Positions 1 to 10,082 of a stretch of 64,000 nucleotides of DNA are shown here, one piece after another; the first letter of the stretch is position 1; each line of letters begins with the position of its first letter. The notes below the pieces were generated by a model. The model saw only the letters and a list, made by a program, of their open reading frames with translations, was not told the origin of the DNA and ran no database searches. The DNA comes from Flavobacterium microcysteis (GTDB lineage: Bacteria > Bacteroidota > Bacteroidia > Flavobacteriales > Flavobacteriaceae), in assembly GCF_006385255.1 (NCBI RefSeq), contig NZ_VFJE01000056.1:682001-746000 (forward strand). The letters run 5' to 3'. The position numbers and the translations under genes are program-made.

Positions 1-298
1 CAATATTGGGTATTTTCTGCTGAATAATCAGATCGCAGCAAGGAGGTGTTTTCCCAAAATGACTGCAAGGTTCCAGACTGACATAAATTGTTGATTTTTC
101 GAGCAGAGACTTGTCTTTTACAGAATTTACGGCATTGACTTCGGCATGAGGTTCGCCGGCCTTTTGGTGCCAACCTTCGCCTATGATTTTACCTTCATGT
201 ACGATAACGCTTCCTACCAAAGGATTTGGATAAGTCGTTCCAAGTCCATTTTTGGCAAGCTCTATGCATCGTAATATGTATTTTTCGTGTATCTTCAC
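1..298 (-). CDS. ribD: Riboflavin biosynthesis deaminase/reductase RibD, N-terminal part (runs off window)
   Basis: The 99 visible codons encode the start of the cytidine-deaminase-like domain of RibD, which deaminates the pyrimidine intermediate of riboflavin synthesis. The zinc-site motifs are visible: HAEVNA (His ligand and catalytic Glu) and the second ligand set PCSHFGKTPPC with its two Cys. The only possible start is GTG at 298, because an in-frame stop lies at 323-325 and no ATG occurs between. The reductase domain expected downstream lies outside the window. The gene is divergent from the lipoprotein gene at 350, with about 50 bp between them. Confidence 0.9.
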   Translation of the reverse strand, partial: MKIHEKYILRCIELAKNGLGTTYPNPLVGSVIVHEGKIIGEGWHQKAGEPHAEVNAVNSVKDKSLLEKSTIYVSLEPCSHFGKTPPCCDLIIQQKIPNI

Positions 299-349
299 GG
301 AACAAAAGTAAGCTAAAATTTTTTAGAGCTTGAAATCCTGAATCCGAAA

Positions 350-1162
350 ATGAAAAGAATAGTATTGCCTTTTTTCTTATTTTTTATGCTGTTTTCCTGT
401 AAGGACAATAAAGATGTCCAGCAGATAAAAACTAGTGATACAATTGAAAATACAGTTGTTGAAAAAGTGCTTCCAACAGATGAGGCTGTTCCTGAAGATG
501 CTGATTTTAAAAACGATTTTGATATTTTGCTGGCTACAAGTTATCGCACTTGGGAAAATAATAACCCTGCTACTTCCTTGACTAAAAACTGGATGGACTT
601 ATATGAGAAGAATGACAAGTTCTATCTTGGGAAAGCTGATTTTAAATTAGAAAGCGGCTATGATGAATGTGCCGGAGATTCTACCAAAATTATCAATTCC
701 AGTACCAAAACGCTTCTTTTTATGGATTTGCCGGAATTAAAGTCAGGTGAAATCAAATCATTAAAAATTGATAAAAATAAAATTTGGCCTAAAGAAAAAA
801 TAACTCTTGTTTTTAATGGTGTTGAATATTTTTTAAGAGCAGAAGGCGAAGTGCTTGCTTCCCAAAAGGTTATTAATGACGGAGGAAAGGAGGAAATTTT
901 CCAAAACGTAAAAAACTACAAACTCTATATTTCTACAAAAAACACTCCTGAAAAACTGCTTTTGCAGGAAGCTTCTTTCAATGATACTTTTGTTGAATTG
1001 CTTTTTGCTGGTGATATTGACGGTGATAGCAAATTGGATTTTATTTTTAGAGCCAATAGGGATTATGAAGAGGAAAGAGTAATTTTGTTCCTGTCTTCTA
1101 AAGCCAGTCCGGAAAATAGTGTCAAGAAGGTAGCTGAAATTGCTGTCCAATTTGATTGCTAG
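350..1162 (+). CDS. Putative lipoprotein of unknown function
   Basis: A 270-residue protein with a short hydrophobic signal ending in a lipobox (LFSC, Cys17), so it is probably a lipoprotein. The mature part is acidic and has no domain I recognise. Near the C-terminus GDIDGDSKLDF resembles a calcium-binding FG-GAP/dockerin-like loop. It ends 20 bp before the ATG of prmC on the same strand, so the two may be co-transcribed. Function unknown. Confidence 0.75.
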   Translation: MKRIVLPFFLFFMLFSCKDNKDVQQIKTSDTIENTVVEKVLPTDEAVPEDADFKNDFDILLATSYRTWENNNPATSLTKNWMDLYEKNDKFYLGKADFKLESGYDECAGDSTKIINSSTKTLLFMDLPELKSGEIKSLKIDKNKIWPKEKITLVFNGVEYFLRAEGEVLASQKVINDGGKEEIFQNVKNYKLYISTKNTPEKLLLQEASFNDTFVELLFAGDIDGDSKLDFIFRANRDYEEERVILFLSSKASPENSVKKVAEIAVQFDC

Positions 1163-1182
1163 AACTGCAAAAAAAAACAAAA

Positions 1183-2028
1183 ATGTTAGCTAAAGAATAT
1201 CGGAACCATTTTATAGAAAAATTGACACCTCTGTATGATGTATTGGAAGCGGAAAGCTTTTTTTATATCCTATTGGAGGACTTCCATCAGATGAAGCGTA
1301 TTGATTTGGCGCTGCATCCGGATTTTATTTTTACGGACAAAGAAATCGACAAATGGAATCAGGTTTTAGAAAAACTTGAAAAAGAAATCCCAATACAATA
1401 TATTTTGGGGAAAGCTCATTTTTATGGATTGGAGTTTGAAGTGAATGAAAATACACTGATTCCCAGACCCGAAACCGAAGAGCTGGTTGAATGGATTGTC
1501 AAAAAAAACGAATTCAAAGGCAAAATAAAGATTCTCGATATAGGAACAGGTAGTGGCTGTATTGCAATTTCACTGGCGAAAAACCTTCCCAATGCGGAGG
1601 TTTTTGCAGTTGATGTTTCGGAAAAAGCATTGGAAATGGCTAACAGAAATGCTCTTGCAAACAAAGCGGATGTCGTTTTTATGCAAAAAGATATTTTGAA
1701 GACAGAAAATCTAGTGCATGATTTTGACCTTATCGTTTCCAATCCGCCGTATGTCAGGAATCTTGAAAAAGAAGAAATCAAAAAGAATGTACTGGACTAT
1801 GAGCCGCACCTGGCTTTGTTTGTTGAAGATGATGATGCCTTGCTTTTTTATCGCAAAATTTCTGAATTGGCACAGAACAATCTAAAAGATAACGGAGAAC
1901 TCTATTTTGAAATTAACCAATATCTCGGGCCAGAAATGATTAATCTGTTAGAAGCGAAAAACTTCAAAGAGATCGAATTGAGAAAAGATATCTATGGCAA
2001 TGACCGAATGATTTTCGGAAGAAAATAA
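1183..2028 (+). CDS. prmC: Peptide chain release factor N5-glutamine methyltransferase PrmC
   Basis: 281-residue SAM-dependent methyltransferase that modifies the GGQ glutamine of release factors. An N-terminal helical region (about 1-90) precedes the Rossmann fold with the SAM motif DIGTGSGCIAIS (119-130), and the diagnostic NPPY at 187-190 binds the substrate glutamine. RPETEELVEW near residue 95 is also typical. ATG 1183 is preferred over an in-frame TTG at 1156, which would overlap the upstream lipoprotein gene; an A-rich stretch precedes the ATG. It converges with the ABC permease gene, 4 bp apart. Confidence 0.95.
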   Translation: MLAKEYRNHFIEKLTPLYDVLEAESFFYILLEDFHQMKRIDLALHPDFIFTDKEIDKWNQVLEKLEKEIPIQYILGKAHFYGLEFEVNENTLIPRPETEELVEWIVKKNEFKGKIKILDIGTGSGCIAISLAKNLPNAEVFAVDVSEKALEMANRNALANKADVVFMQKDILKTENLVHDFDLIVSNPPYVRNLEKEEIKKNVLDYEPHLALFVEDDDALLFYRKISELAQNNLKDNGELYFEINQYLGPEMINLLEAKNFKEIELRKDIYGNDRMIFGRK

Positions 2029-2032
2029 GAGG

Positions 2033-3274
2033 TTATTCGTATCGTAAAGCTTCTATAGGATCTAGATAAGCCGCTTTTATTGACGGGTAGAGTCCTGAAA
2101 ATAAAGCAACAAAAAAGCTGATAGCCACTGCTGCAAAAATTGCTGTCCATGGAGCAGCGAATTCAAATTTCATTACAAGAGAAATTATGTAGCCAATTAG
2201 TACTCCAAGAAAAATTCCCACAAAACCGCCCATCTGCCCAATAACAAGGCTTTCTGTGAAAAACTGAAAGGCTATGGTAGAACGTTTTGCGCCAAGCGCC
2301 TTACGTACGCCAATTTCACGTGTTCTTTCGGTTACAGAAACAATCATGATATTCATTAAGGCAATAGAGGAACCAAAAATGGTAATAATACCTATGACCC
2401 AAGCGGCAATACCCATAAATTCTGTTTGGGAGCGAAGCATTTCCAAAAGTTCGTCGCTTCGGGTAATTCCGAAATTATTTTCTTCAACCGGGTTTAATTT
2501 TCGAACTTTTCGCATCGTGATTATGGCGTCATCAACAGCCGCATTCAATAATTCTTCTTTTCCTACGAGCACTTTCAGGTCGTAATTGATGTTAGGAGCT
2601 GTAAATAAAGAGCGCGCAATTTGGGTTGGAATCAATACACGCAAATCCTGACTGTTTCCAAATGTGGAACCTTTTTCTTTAAGCACTCCAATTACTCTGA
2701 ATTTGGCGCCTCTGATAGAAAGTACCTTGTCTATTGGGTTGACATCTTTTAATACTCCTTTTAAAAAATCAGAACCTACGATGCATACATAATTATTGTT
2801 TTGGATATCAAATCCGGTGAAATTTCTTCCTACCTGAGTTTCTAATCCTGAATTGATAAGGAAGTTTTCATCTACACCCAAGACCGAAATATCCGGGTCA
2901 GTCTTTTTATTTTCAAATTTGATTTCTGCGGTAGAGGTTGCCGTAAAAGACAAAGAAGTTGTGGTGAAAGGATAGGTATATTTTTCCTGAAATGCTTTGG
3001 CTTGCGGGTAACTAATGATCGGATTGATCTTTTCAACATTGTTATTTCTATTGATTTGAGCCGAATTATCGTATTGGCTCATCGAAAATGTATTGGAACC
3101 CATAGAGGAAAAATTACTGCCAACCGTGTTCTCCAAAGCGGTTACCAACGTAAGGATTCCGACCAATGCCGTGATTCCGATAGCGATAATAAGTACCGTT
3201 AAGATGGTACGCAATAATTGAGTTCGGATGGAACCCAAGGCGATATGCACGTTTTCTTTCAGCAGTTTGAACAT
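2033..3274 (-). CDS. ABC transporter permease, MacB/FtsX family
   Basis: 413-residue inner-membrane permease. One membrane segment (about 20-40) is followed by a periplasmic MacB_PCD-type domain (about 45-250) and three C-terminal membrane segments of the FtsX fold. The cytoplasmic loop with [16 protein letters not shown] is the family signature contacting the ATPase. These proteins usually work with a LolD/MacB-type ATPase in lipoprotein release or efflux; no ATPase gene is adjacent in this window. Substrate unknown. Confidence 0.92.
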   Translation of the reverse strand: MFKLLKENVHIALGSIRTQLLRTILTVLIIAIGITALVGILTLVTALENTVGSNFSSMGSNTFSMSQYDNSAQINRNNNVEKINPIISYPQAKAFQEKYTYPFTTTSLSFTATSTAEIKFENKKTDPDISVLGVDENFLINSGLETQVGRNFTGFDIQNNNYVCIVGSDFLKGVLKDVNPIDKVLSIRGAKFRVIGVLKEKGSTFGNSQDLRVLIPTQIARSLFTAPNINYDLKVLVGKEELLNAAVDDAIITMRKVRKLNPVEENNFGITRSDELLEMLRSQTEFMGIAAWVIGIITIFGSSIALMNIMIVSVTERTREIGVRKALGAKRSTIAFQFFTESLVIGQMGGFVGIFLGVLIGYIISLVMKFEFAAPWTAIFAAVAISFFVALFSGLYPSIKAAYLDPIEALRYE

Positions 3275-3445
3275 GTCTCCGTTTTAATGGCTCTAAAGTA
3301 TGAATTTTAAGTCATAAGTCGCAAGTTGGATATCAAAAGTTACAAGTTTAAAGCCAAAAGTTGAAACCCGATTCTATTTTCCCAAATCCCAAATAAAAAT
3401 AAGATATTTGCATAAGTTTTAAGTACAACAAAGAAGTCAAAAAAA

Positions 3446-4813
3446 ATGGCCAAACCGGGAATTCCAAAAGGGACCAGAGATTTTTCACCAATCGAGGTTT
3501 CGAAGCGACAGTATATCATCCAGATTATAAAAACCAATTTTGAACGATATGGCTATCAGCCTATCGAGACGCCATCTTTTGAAAATTCCGAAACCCTTAT
3601 GGGGAAATACGGAGAAGAAGGCGACCGTTTGATTTTTAAGATTTTGAATTCTGGCGATAAAGTAAAAAAAGCAGATATGGCAGCTTTAGAGGCAAACAAT
3701 CTTGCTAAATTTTCCAATTCATTATCAGAAAAAGCATTGCGTTACGATTTGACCGTACCATTTGCGAGATATGTTGTGCAGCATCAGGCAGAAATTGAAT
3801 TTCCATTCAAAAGATATCAGATTCAGCCTGTTTGGAGAGCTGATAATCCACAAAAAGGGCGTTTCAGAGAATTTTACCAATGCGATGCCGATGTTGTAGG
3901 TTCCACCTCTTTGTGGCAGGAAGTAGAATTGGTGCAGTTGTATGATGCCGTTTTTACCGAATTAGGATTGGAAGGTGTCACCATAAAAATCAATAACAGA
4001 AAAATATTATCCGGTATTGCAGAAGTTATTGGTGCAAGCGATAAGCTTATCGATTTTACCGTGGCTTTGGACAAGTTGGATAAGATTGGCGAAGATGGTG
4101 TAAAAAAAGAAATGCTTGGAAAAGGGATTTCACCGGAAGCAATAGAAAAAGTACAGCCTTTGTTTCAGTTTACCGGAAGCATTTCTGAAAAAATAAGTAA
4201 GCTTTCAGAACTTTTGCAATCATCAGAAGAAGGAACAAAAGGAGTAGAGGAGTTGCAATTTATTTGTGATACTGTTGCTAAGTTAGGCTTGAAAAAATCA
4301 AACTTAGATTTAGATGTGACATTAGCTCGTGGACTGAATTATTATACCGGAGCTATTTTTGAAGTAGCTGCACCAAAAACGGTAGCCATGGGTTCTATTG
4401 GCGGTGGCGGTAGGTATGATGACCTGACAGGAATTTTCGGATTGAAAAATGTGAGTGGCGTCGGAATTTCTTTTGGACTTGACAGAATTTATCTGGTTTT
4501 GGAAGAATTGGGACTTTTCCCGCAAACGGTTACCGCTACTTCCAAAGCTATCTTTTTTAATTATGGAGAAGCCGAAGCTTTTTATGCGATGCAGGCCATT
4601 GCAAAATTAAGAGATGCAGGAATAAAAGTAGAGATGTATCCTGACAAGGCAAAACTAGATAAGCAATTCAAGTATGCCGAAAAGCGTCAGATTACTTATG
4701 CTATCATGGCAGGCTCTAATGAAATAGCAACAGGAAGCTATAGCGTAAAAGATCTGGTGACAGGCGAGAAGCACACTGTAGATTTCGAAGGTTTGAAAAA
4801 AATGTTACAATAA
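3446..4813 (+). CDS. hisS: Histidyl-tRNA synthetase
   Basis: 455-residue class II aminoacyl-tRNA synthetase charging tRNA-His. Motif 2 is visible as [19 protein letters not shown], and the HisRS-specific segment as [24 protein letters not shown] and [11 protein letters not shown] (motif 3) complete the catalytic core, and an anticodon-binding domain follows (about 365-455). ATG 3446 follows an A-rich leader. A strong terminator follows at 4834-4864. Confidence 0.97.
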   Translation: MAKPGIPKGTRDFSPIEVSKRQYIIQIIKTNFERYGYQPIETPSFENSETLMGKYGEEGDRLIFKILNSGDKVKKADMAALEANNLAKFSNSLSEKALRYDLTVPFARYVVQHQAEIEFPFKRYQIQPVWRADNPQKGRFREFYQCDADVVGSTSLWQEVELVQLYDAVFTELGLEGVTIKINNRKILSGIAEVIGASDKLIDFTVALDKLDKIGEDGVKKEMLGKGISPEAIEKVQPLFQFTGSISEKISKLSELLQSSEEGTKGVEELQFICDTVAKLGLKKSNLDLDVTLARGLNYYTGAIFEVAAPKTVAMGSIGGGGRYDDLTGIFGLKNVSGVGISFGLDRIYLVLEELGLFPQTVTATSKAIFFNYGEAEAFYAMQAIAKLRDAGIKVEMYPDKAKLDKQFKYAEKRQITYAIMAGSNEIATGSYSVKDLVTGEKHTVDFEGLKKMLQ

Positions 4814-4833
4814 TTAGAGTCTCATATAGAAAC

Positions 4834-4864
4834 AAAAAGTCCCGGAAAACCGGGACTTTTTTTA
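4834..4864 (+). terminator. Rho-independent terminator after hisS
   Basis: Perfect stem AAGTCCCGG / CCGGGACTT (4837-4845 and 4850-4858) with a 4-nt loop and a T tract on the plus strand. An A tract on the other side lets it also serve the minus-strand gene ending at 4904. Confidence 0.9.
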
Positions 4865-4903
4865 TAAAATCAACCTAAATAAATATAATCCCCATAATTA
4901 TAA

Positions 4904-7900
4904 TTATTTTACGATGATTTTTTTGCTTAGCTCACCATTGGTGGTTGTTATTTTAACGATATACGTTCCAGTGCTTAAACCTGAAATTGGAATCTGGATG
5001 TTTTGCTGTGTTTGGTTTTCCACATCCCATGACGACAAGTTTTGACCCAGTAGGGTGTAAGCAGCAACAGAAGTTATCGTCGTATCCATTAATTTGTTTT
5101 TGATATGCAACATATTGTTGTTGCTTGTAAAGGCAATATCAACTCCGTCTACCAGGCTAGGATTATTAGTTCCCAGACTTTCGCTTGGAGAAAATCGCAA
5201 TGAAAATCTTCGGTCGTGCAATCCGGCATCAAGGTTTATCTCGAAAGTAGTATTCCTGATGTTGTGGTAGATTCCTGTCATGTTATCAAAAATGTAAACT
5301 CCCTGATTTTCGTCCAGATTCTCTACTTTGTCCAACATGAATTTTACGTTTCCAACAGCATCTGCTTTTACGGCCAATGGGTAAATATTGTTAGTATTGA
5401 AATAACCGTCACCCTGGATGACCAATTTGGTGCCATTATGGATAAAATACATATCGTTGACCTGAGTGTCAATGTGAATGGCATCATATCCTGGTTCGAT
5501 TTCGCTGCTGGCAAGATCGTTCATGAAACCTAAAAGAACCTGCCTGTGGTAATTGTCTTTGGAATCATATCCTAATCGTATCTTGATGAAATCATCCTGA
5601 TCTTCTTCCAGATTTTCTGCATTGTTTTCAAAATGATTGACATTCGGAATTGTACGGGCCTGGTTTCTGAACATTAGGTTTGAAGTGGCGTTATCTTCCT
5701 TGACGAATTGTCTTTGGTTGTTGTTAAAAACCATATCACCGCCAATACTACTTGAGGTTACAAAAAATCCTTGTCCAACCGGTACATATCGGTTTGGGAT
5801 TTTTGAACCAGGGCCTATGTTTCGGAGTTCCGGCTGTGACATTGCTACAACTCCGCCTACAAGATTTCTTGCGGCATAACCTCCAAGATAGGATAATAAT
5901 ATATGTGTTTCACCTCCAAAATGATCCCAGAAATAGAGAGTCCCTGTTGTAGTAGCCAGGTTATCATTGATAAAAGCTGTCGCATCAAGTGCTGAAGGAT
6001 ATGGATTTCCTGTCAGGTTTAACAAGTTTGGTCCTATATTGTATTGGATTCTTCCATTGTTAGGCTTGCCCACAAAAGTATAGTTCTGTTTTGGAGTAGC
6101 GGCACCGCTTCCTTTCATTGTAAAACCTTGCGCAGCAAGTAATGCTCCGGTATGGCCTACATAAATCCAGTTGGCATAATTGTTTGAAGCACTTTGGAAT
6201 TTATAAAGCCATTTGCTGCTCAATGTTATTGGTGAACCAGGTGCGCCATCTGTGCCAGATGTCCATGAAATTGTCTGAGGAGTGGTTGTTGTACCGTCTC
6301 TCAATACACCGTTTATAGTATATCCGATATTATTTGTCGTACCGTTTTGTGTACTTACAGGCGAACACCAGTAGTTATAGTTGTATTTATTACTTGTGCC
6401 TTGTTGGTCTCTTTCTAAAGATCCTGTACTGGTAGGGTCAAGGTCACTGTTTAATGTTTGTATCAGCTGTGATTTTCCAACAAGATCAATTTTACCGTTT
6501 ACTTTTAGGTAATGAGATACTTCAATTTTGGAGTCGTTTTGAGCGCTTAAAGTATTGTTGATAACATTAAGTCCAAGCACGGTCTTGTTTCCTACAGAAG
6601 AAACATTATGTGATGTTTGTACAATATTCCAATCTACTGGAATACTGGCGTTCACGATGGAAACATTATTTGGAAGTTCCTGTACGCTTCCGTTAGTCCA
6701 TGTAGTAGTAGTAGCCCATGCTCCGTCTGTTGCAGACTGATAAGGAAGTGGAGCAGTTTGCGTACCTACAATATTTTTGTCTACTGTAAGGTATTTGATT
6801 CTAGCCCAACGATTATTATCAGACTTGTCTTTTATAGACGTTCCGTAAAAAGTATTCAGATCATAGTAAGCCTGAAGATTGTTCCATGGAATACTGGAAA
6901 TATCGTTTTTAGTAATTGTATTAGGAATAGCTTTTCCATAGGTATTTGTGCCGTTCTTTTCGATTTCCTGATTCATGATGTAGCGGATTTGAGCCACGGT
7001 CAAAGCGCTGTTCCAAACTCTGATTTCGTCAATATCACCTGAAAATACGCTGGAAATTGATGATTTGTTCGACCATAATGCACCAATAGAAAAATTAGCC
7101 GTATTTGAAGTTGGAACCGGTTGGCTTGTAGTAGTAGCATCTAGCACACCATCAATATAAAGGTTGGCAGTGCCACTATTGAAAGCAACAGCTACATAAT
7201 GCCATTTTCCGCTATTGACAGAAGTCGCGCTTGTGATTCTATCGCCACCATTCCAGTTACCTACGAATTTGTTTGAGCCGTTGATATAGAATTGGTAGGC
7301 ACCATTTTTTGCCAAAACAGTACCGCCACCGCTTGTGTGTCTAACCCATCCTGATACGGTAAAGTTAGAATTAAGGTTGATGTTTTTTTCTCCCAATACG
7401 AAATCTCCGGTTTGGTTGTCGAGCCTGTATTTGTTATCAAATTGGTTGGAAACACCAAAGCTGAAAAATTTAGAACCGTCGAAATCATACCATACCTCAT
7501 AATTGCTGCCAGTGTCTGTCAATGGAATAATATCAACAATGTCGTTGCTTCCGAATGTACTTGTTGAAGAAACAATCAATACATATTCCTGAGTTGCTGT
7601 TTTTGTAAAATTAGAAGTCAGGGACGATTTTGGAAGTGATACTACAACCTGGCCGACATCAGTTCCTGTTTCTACAATTTTCCATTTTCTGTTTCCGGCA
7701 GTAAAAGAAGTAGTAAGCCCGCCAAGATTGACATTTGTAGTTGTTCCGGAAGAAGCAAAACTACCGTTGTTGCATCCCCATACTAAATAATCTTTATTTG
7801 TCGTGAAAGTCGAAGCGTTTTGCGTGTTTGTTGTCGCTATTTCTCCTAATCCAATGGCAACATCTGTTGCTAAATTAACACTTCTGGATTGTTTTTGGTT

Positions 7901-9547
7901 TAATTTAGAGAGGTCGTCACGGCCTATTCCAGCAATATTCCAGTTAAATCCGGCATTAGAAGTGGTATTCCAGATTACTGTCCCGTCAGAATTTGTGTAG
8001 TTTTGAGATGTACCGTTTGTACCCATTGTTATACCGTATTTGATAGCCAGATAGCTTTCAATTCGGATTCTTTCGGTAGCATCATTTTTACGTGAGCTAA
8101 AGGTGATGATTTCAGCAACTCTTCCGTCAAGTGTCGCTTTCCATCCTTCACTTCGCCCAATCCAATATTTTCCGTTAGATAGGTTGGCAAATGTTCCGGT
8201 TGAAGTTGTATTTACAATGTTTAAACCGTTATAAAAAAGTTCCTGAGCTGTTGACCCGGCATTGTTTCTGGTATTGATTATACCAACGTTTGTATAAGTT
8301 TTTGTAGTGCTTGTTTCGGCAATACCATATCCGTTTCCTAAACCTGATGAGGTAGCATAAGCATACGAAAGAACCTCGTTGTTAAAACGCTGTGAATAGG
8401 CACCAAAACCAATTCCTGTTCCATCATTTTCCTGCGTTGCTATATCAGCATCGGAACAAAGAATATCCATACTTCCGAAAGAGCTGTTCACGGTAACATT
8501 TGGAATGACAACAATAAACTGGTCTTGTGTATAATATCCTGAATTTCCTACTAGATATTGCTGCCCTGCCAAGCCATAATTATAGCTGCCCGCCGCTTCT
8601 GTAGAGACATTCTTAAAGTCAACAACAGCGTTGAAATTGACGTTGTCAGTCGAGTTGTTTTTGAATTTTGGCTCTTGCCCTGATGTATATACTGAAGCGT
8701 TGCTTCCCATGGCTTGTGTTTGCCAGGAAGAAACATTGGTGTTGTCTGCTACAGAGTTCGTCCCGTTTACTAAGTCGGCACGAAGCCATAATTGCAAGCC
8801 GGCTGTAATACCACCGGGTCCGTTAGGCAAAGTATAACTAACGACTATCTGTCCGTTAGCTCCGTTACCTCCATTTCGAGTGGCAGAACCGCTGGTTCTT
8901 TTTCCACCACCGCCACCACCGCCAGGTACAGTACCTGCAGCGCCGTTTCCATTGTTGGTGCTTGAGTTGACTCCGTTACCGCCATTTCCTCCTCCGGCTG
9001 GTGCGGTTCCACCGTTAAAAGTGTTACCATTGACTCCGGCAAGAACAGTTCCTGCTGAAGAACCTCCACCTCCACCATATACGGTTAATATAGTGGTTCC
9101 GTCAGCACCATTACCGCCAGAACGCTTAAAATCGCCTATACTTGCAGCAGCAGTACCTCCGTCGCCTCCGGCAGTTGTATTGTTTGCAACGCTTTCGCCT
9201 CCTTTAGCAAGCAGAGTAGTGGCTGAGCCAAACCAGGAGTCGCCTCCGTCTGAAGTTGAAGTACTTCCGGCGCCTACAGTAACGGTGTAAGTAGTAAATG
9301 GAGTTACGGTTATTACGCTTCTAACATAGGCTCCACCGCCACCGCCGCCACCGCCGCCGTTGTTTGTTCTGGTTCCTCCTTTTCCGCCGCCGCCCCATGC
9401 CTCAACAGTGATGCTGGTAACGCCAACGGGTACAGTAAATGTTCCTGAAGTTGTATAAGTCTGGTTTTGTGAATAGCTTACGGAAGTAAGCAATACAAGA
9501 AATAGTGTAAGCGTCAGCTTACAGCCTAGTAGGTAGGTTTTTTTCAT
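4904..9547 (-). CDS. Very large secreted protein: glycine-rich, LamG-like, T9SS type A sorting domain
   Basis: 1547-residue secreted protein. A signal peptide (1-26) precedes a strongly glycine-rich stretch (about 50-240), then a segment starting LQLWLRADLVNG typical of Bacteroidota surface proteins. A LamG/concanavalin-like jelly roll follows (about 700-850, with WHYVAVAFNSGTANLYIDG), then a long beta-rich region. The last about 80 residues form the T9SS type A signal (YTLLGQNLSSW, then GTYIVKI and KKIIVK). The protein is therefore expected to cross the outer membrane by T9SS and be anchored or released. Ligand unknown; adhesion or polysaccharide binding is a reasonable guess. Confidence 0.85.
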   Translation of the reverse strand: MKKTYLLGCKLTLTLFLVLLTSVSYSQNQTYTTSGTFTVPVGVTSITVEAWGGGGKGGTRTNNGGGGGGGGGAYVRSVITVTPFTTYTVTVGAGSTSTSDGGDSWFGSATTLLAKGGESVANNTTAGGDGGTAAASIGDFKRSGGNGADGTTILTVYGGGGGSSAGTVLAGVNGNTFNGGTAPAGGGNGGNGVNSSTNNGNGAAGTVPGGGGGGGKRTSGSATRNGGNGANGQIVVSYTLPNGPGGITAGLQLWLRADLVNGTNSVADNTNVSSWQTQAMGSNASVYTSGQEPKFKNNSTDNVNFNAVVDFKNVSTEAAGSYNYGLAGQQYLVGNSGYYTQDQFIVVIPNVTVNSSFGSMDILCSDADIATQENDGTGIGFGAYSQRFNNEVLSYAYATSSGLGNGYGIAETSTTKTYTNVGIINTRNNAGSTAQELFYNGLNIVNTTSTGTFANLSNGKYWIGRSEGWKATLDGRVAEIITFSSRKNDATERIRIESYLAIKYGITMGTNGTSQNYTNSDGTVIWNTTSNAGFNWNIAGIGRDDLSKLNQKQSRSVNLATDVAIGLGEIATTNTQNASTFTTNKDYLVWGCNNGSFASSGTTTNVNLGGLTTSFTAGNRKWKIVETGTDVGQVVVSLPKSSLTSNFTKTATQEYVLIVSSTSTFGSNDIVDIIPLTDTGSNYEVWYDFDGSKFFSFGVSNQFDNKYRLDNQTGDFVLGEKNINLNSNFTVSGWVRHTSGGGTVLAKNGAYQFYINGSNKFVGNWNGGDRITSATSVNSGKWHYVAVAFNSGTANLYIDGVLDATTTSQPVPTSNTANFSIGALWSNKSSISSVFSGDIDEIRVWNSALTVAQIRYIMNQEIEKNGTNTYGKAIPNTITKNDISSIPWNNLQAYYDLNTFYGTSIKDKSDNNRWARIKYLTVDKNIVGTQTAPLPYQSATDGAWATTTTWTNGSVQELPNNVSIVNASIPVDWNIVQTSHNVSSVGNKTVLGLNVINNTLSAQNDSKIEVSHYLKVNGKIDLVGKSQLIQTLNSDLDPTSTGSLERDQQGTSNKYNYNYWCSPVSTQNGTTNNIGYTINGVLRDGTTTTPQTISWTSGTDGAPGSPITLSSKWLYKFQSASNNYANWIYVGHTGALLAAQGFTMKGSGAATPKQNYTFVGKPNNGRIQYNIGPNLLNLTGNPYPSALDATAFINDNLATTTGTLYFWDHFGGETHILLSYLGGYAARNLVGGVVAMSQPELRNIGPGSKIPNRYVPVGQGFFVTSSSIGGDMVFNNNQRQFVKEDNATSNLMFRNQARTIPNVNHFENNAENLEEDQDDFIKIRLGYDSKDNYHRQVLLGFMNDLASSEIEPGYDAIHIDTQVNDMYFIHNGTKLVIQGDGYFNTNNIYPLAVKADAVGNVKFMLDKVENLDENQGVYIFDNMTGIYHNIRNTTFEINLDAGLHDRRFSLRFSPSESLGTNNPSLVDGVDIAFTSNNNMLHIKNKLMDTTITSVAAYTLLGQNLSSWDVENQTQQNIQIPISGLSTGTYIVKITTTNGELSKKIIVK

Positions 9548-9655
9548 AATCTTATGGGGTTTAGATAATGATAAATTGCGATAAAATAGACTTGGGGTCT
9601 TTATAAGTAAAAGTTGCAGGGGTTAGCAACTTGAGCTATTTTATAGATTTTAAAG

Positions 9656-9685
9656 ATTAATACTAGATTTGGGTATTCAAATATA
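9656..9685 (-). promoter_or_regulatory. Promoter -7 element and early leader of the LamG-type T9SS gene
   Basis: On the minus strand 9685-9678 reads TATATTTG, a match to the Bacteroidota -7 element TAnnTTTG. The next about 22 nt match the start of the carboxypeptidase leader at 14122-14151 (25 of 30 positions identical over the whole segment). Transcription would start near 9672 and give a leader of roughly 125 nt. No good TTG lies at the usual distance upstream. Confidence 0.5.
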
Positions 9686-9740
9686 AAAAAGTTTTTTTAA
9701 ATTTTAACATAAATTAGCAAAAATGTAGTGTAAAAAATAC

Positions 9741-9774
9741 AAAGGCTTGCAAACACTGGGTGTTGCAAGCCTTT
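9741..9774 (-). terminator. Strong hairpin downstream of the small membrane protein gene
   Basis: Perfect 12-bp inverted repeat AAAGGCTTGCAA / TTGCAAGCCTTT (9741-9752, 9763-9774), with three further inner pairs. It lies 86 bp beyond the stop of the gene at 9860 and probably ends the carboxypeptidase-small protein transcript. Confidence 0.75.
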
Positions 9775-9859
9775 AATTAATAGGGTTTTACGTTTTTGAG
9801 AGCTTTTATTCCTGCAAAATTGCTATTTGAATGATGCAAGAAGAGAAACTCTTTAAACA

Positions 9860-10066
9860 TTATGAATTTCTTTTCGCCAGTTTTGGACTGTATTTTAAAA
9901 ATACATAAGCCAATCCAACCAAAGCAAGAAGCCAAATGTGGTCGCTAATTGGAGCAGGAGGGCCGTCCAAATCTTCAGGAACTTCTTCGGGATTTTGTGC
10001 CAAAACCGATAGTGAACTAAATAAGAAGAAAGCCAGGCTCAGGAATTTTATAGCTGTATTTTTCAT
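9860..10066 (-). CDS. Small exported membrane protein with a PID-CTERM-like tail
   Basis: 68 residues in three parts: a signal peptide (1-23, ending VLAQ), a short acidic proline-containing linker (NPEEVPEDLDGPPAP), and a membrane segment (about 43-60) followed by a basic end (KLAKR). This tripartite layout, with PIS just before the membrane helix, resembles the small flavobacterial PID-CTERM proteins, which carry PID at that place; the match is by memory and imperfect. It starts 16 bp after the carboxypeptidase stop on the same strand, so the two are probably one transcript. Confidence 0.7.
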   Translation of the reverse strand: MKNTAIKFLSLAFFLFSSLSVLAQNPEEVPEDLDGPPAPISDHIWLLALVGLAYVFLKYSPKLAKRNS

Positions 10067-10082
10067 GTTTTCTTTTTATTAA

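Noticed and set aside
8880-9290. Proline-rich plus-strand ORF
   Set aside because: Antisense shadow of the glycine-rich region of the T9SS protein (Gly codons read as Pro on the other strand).
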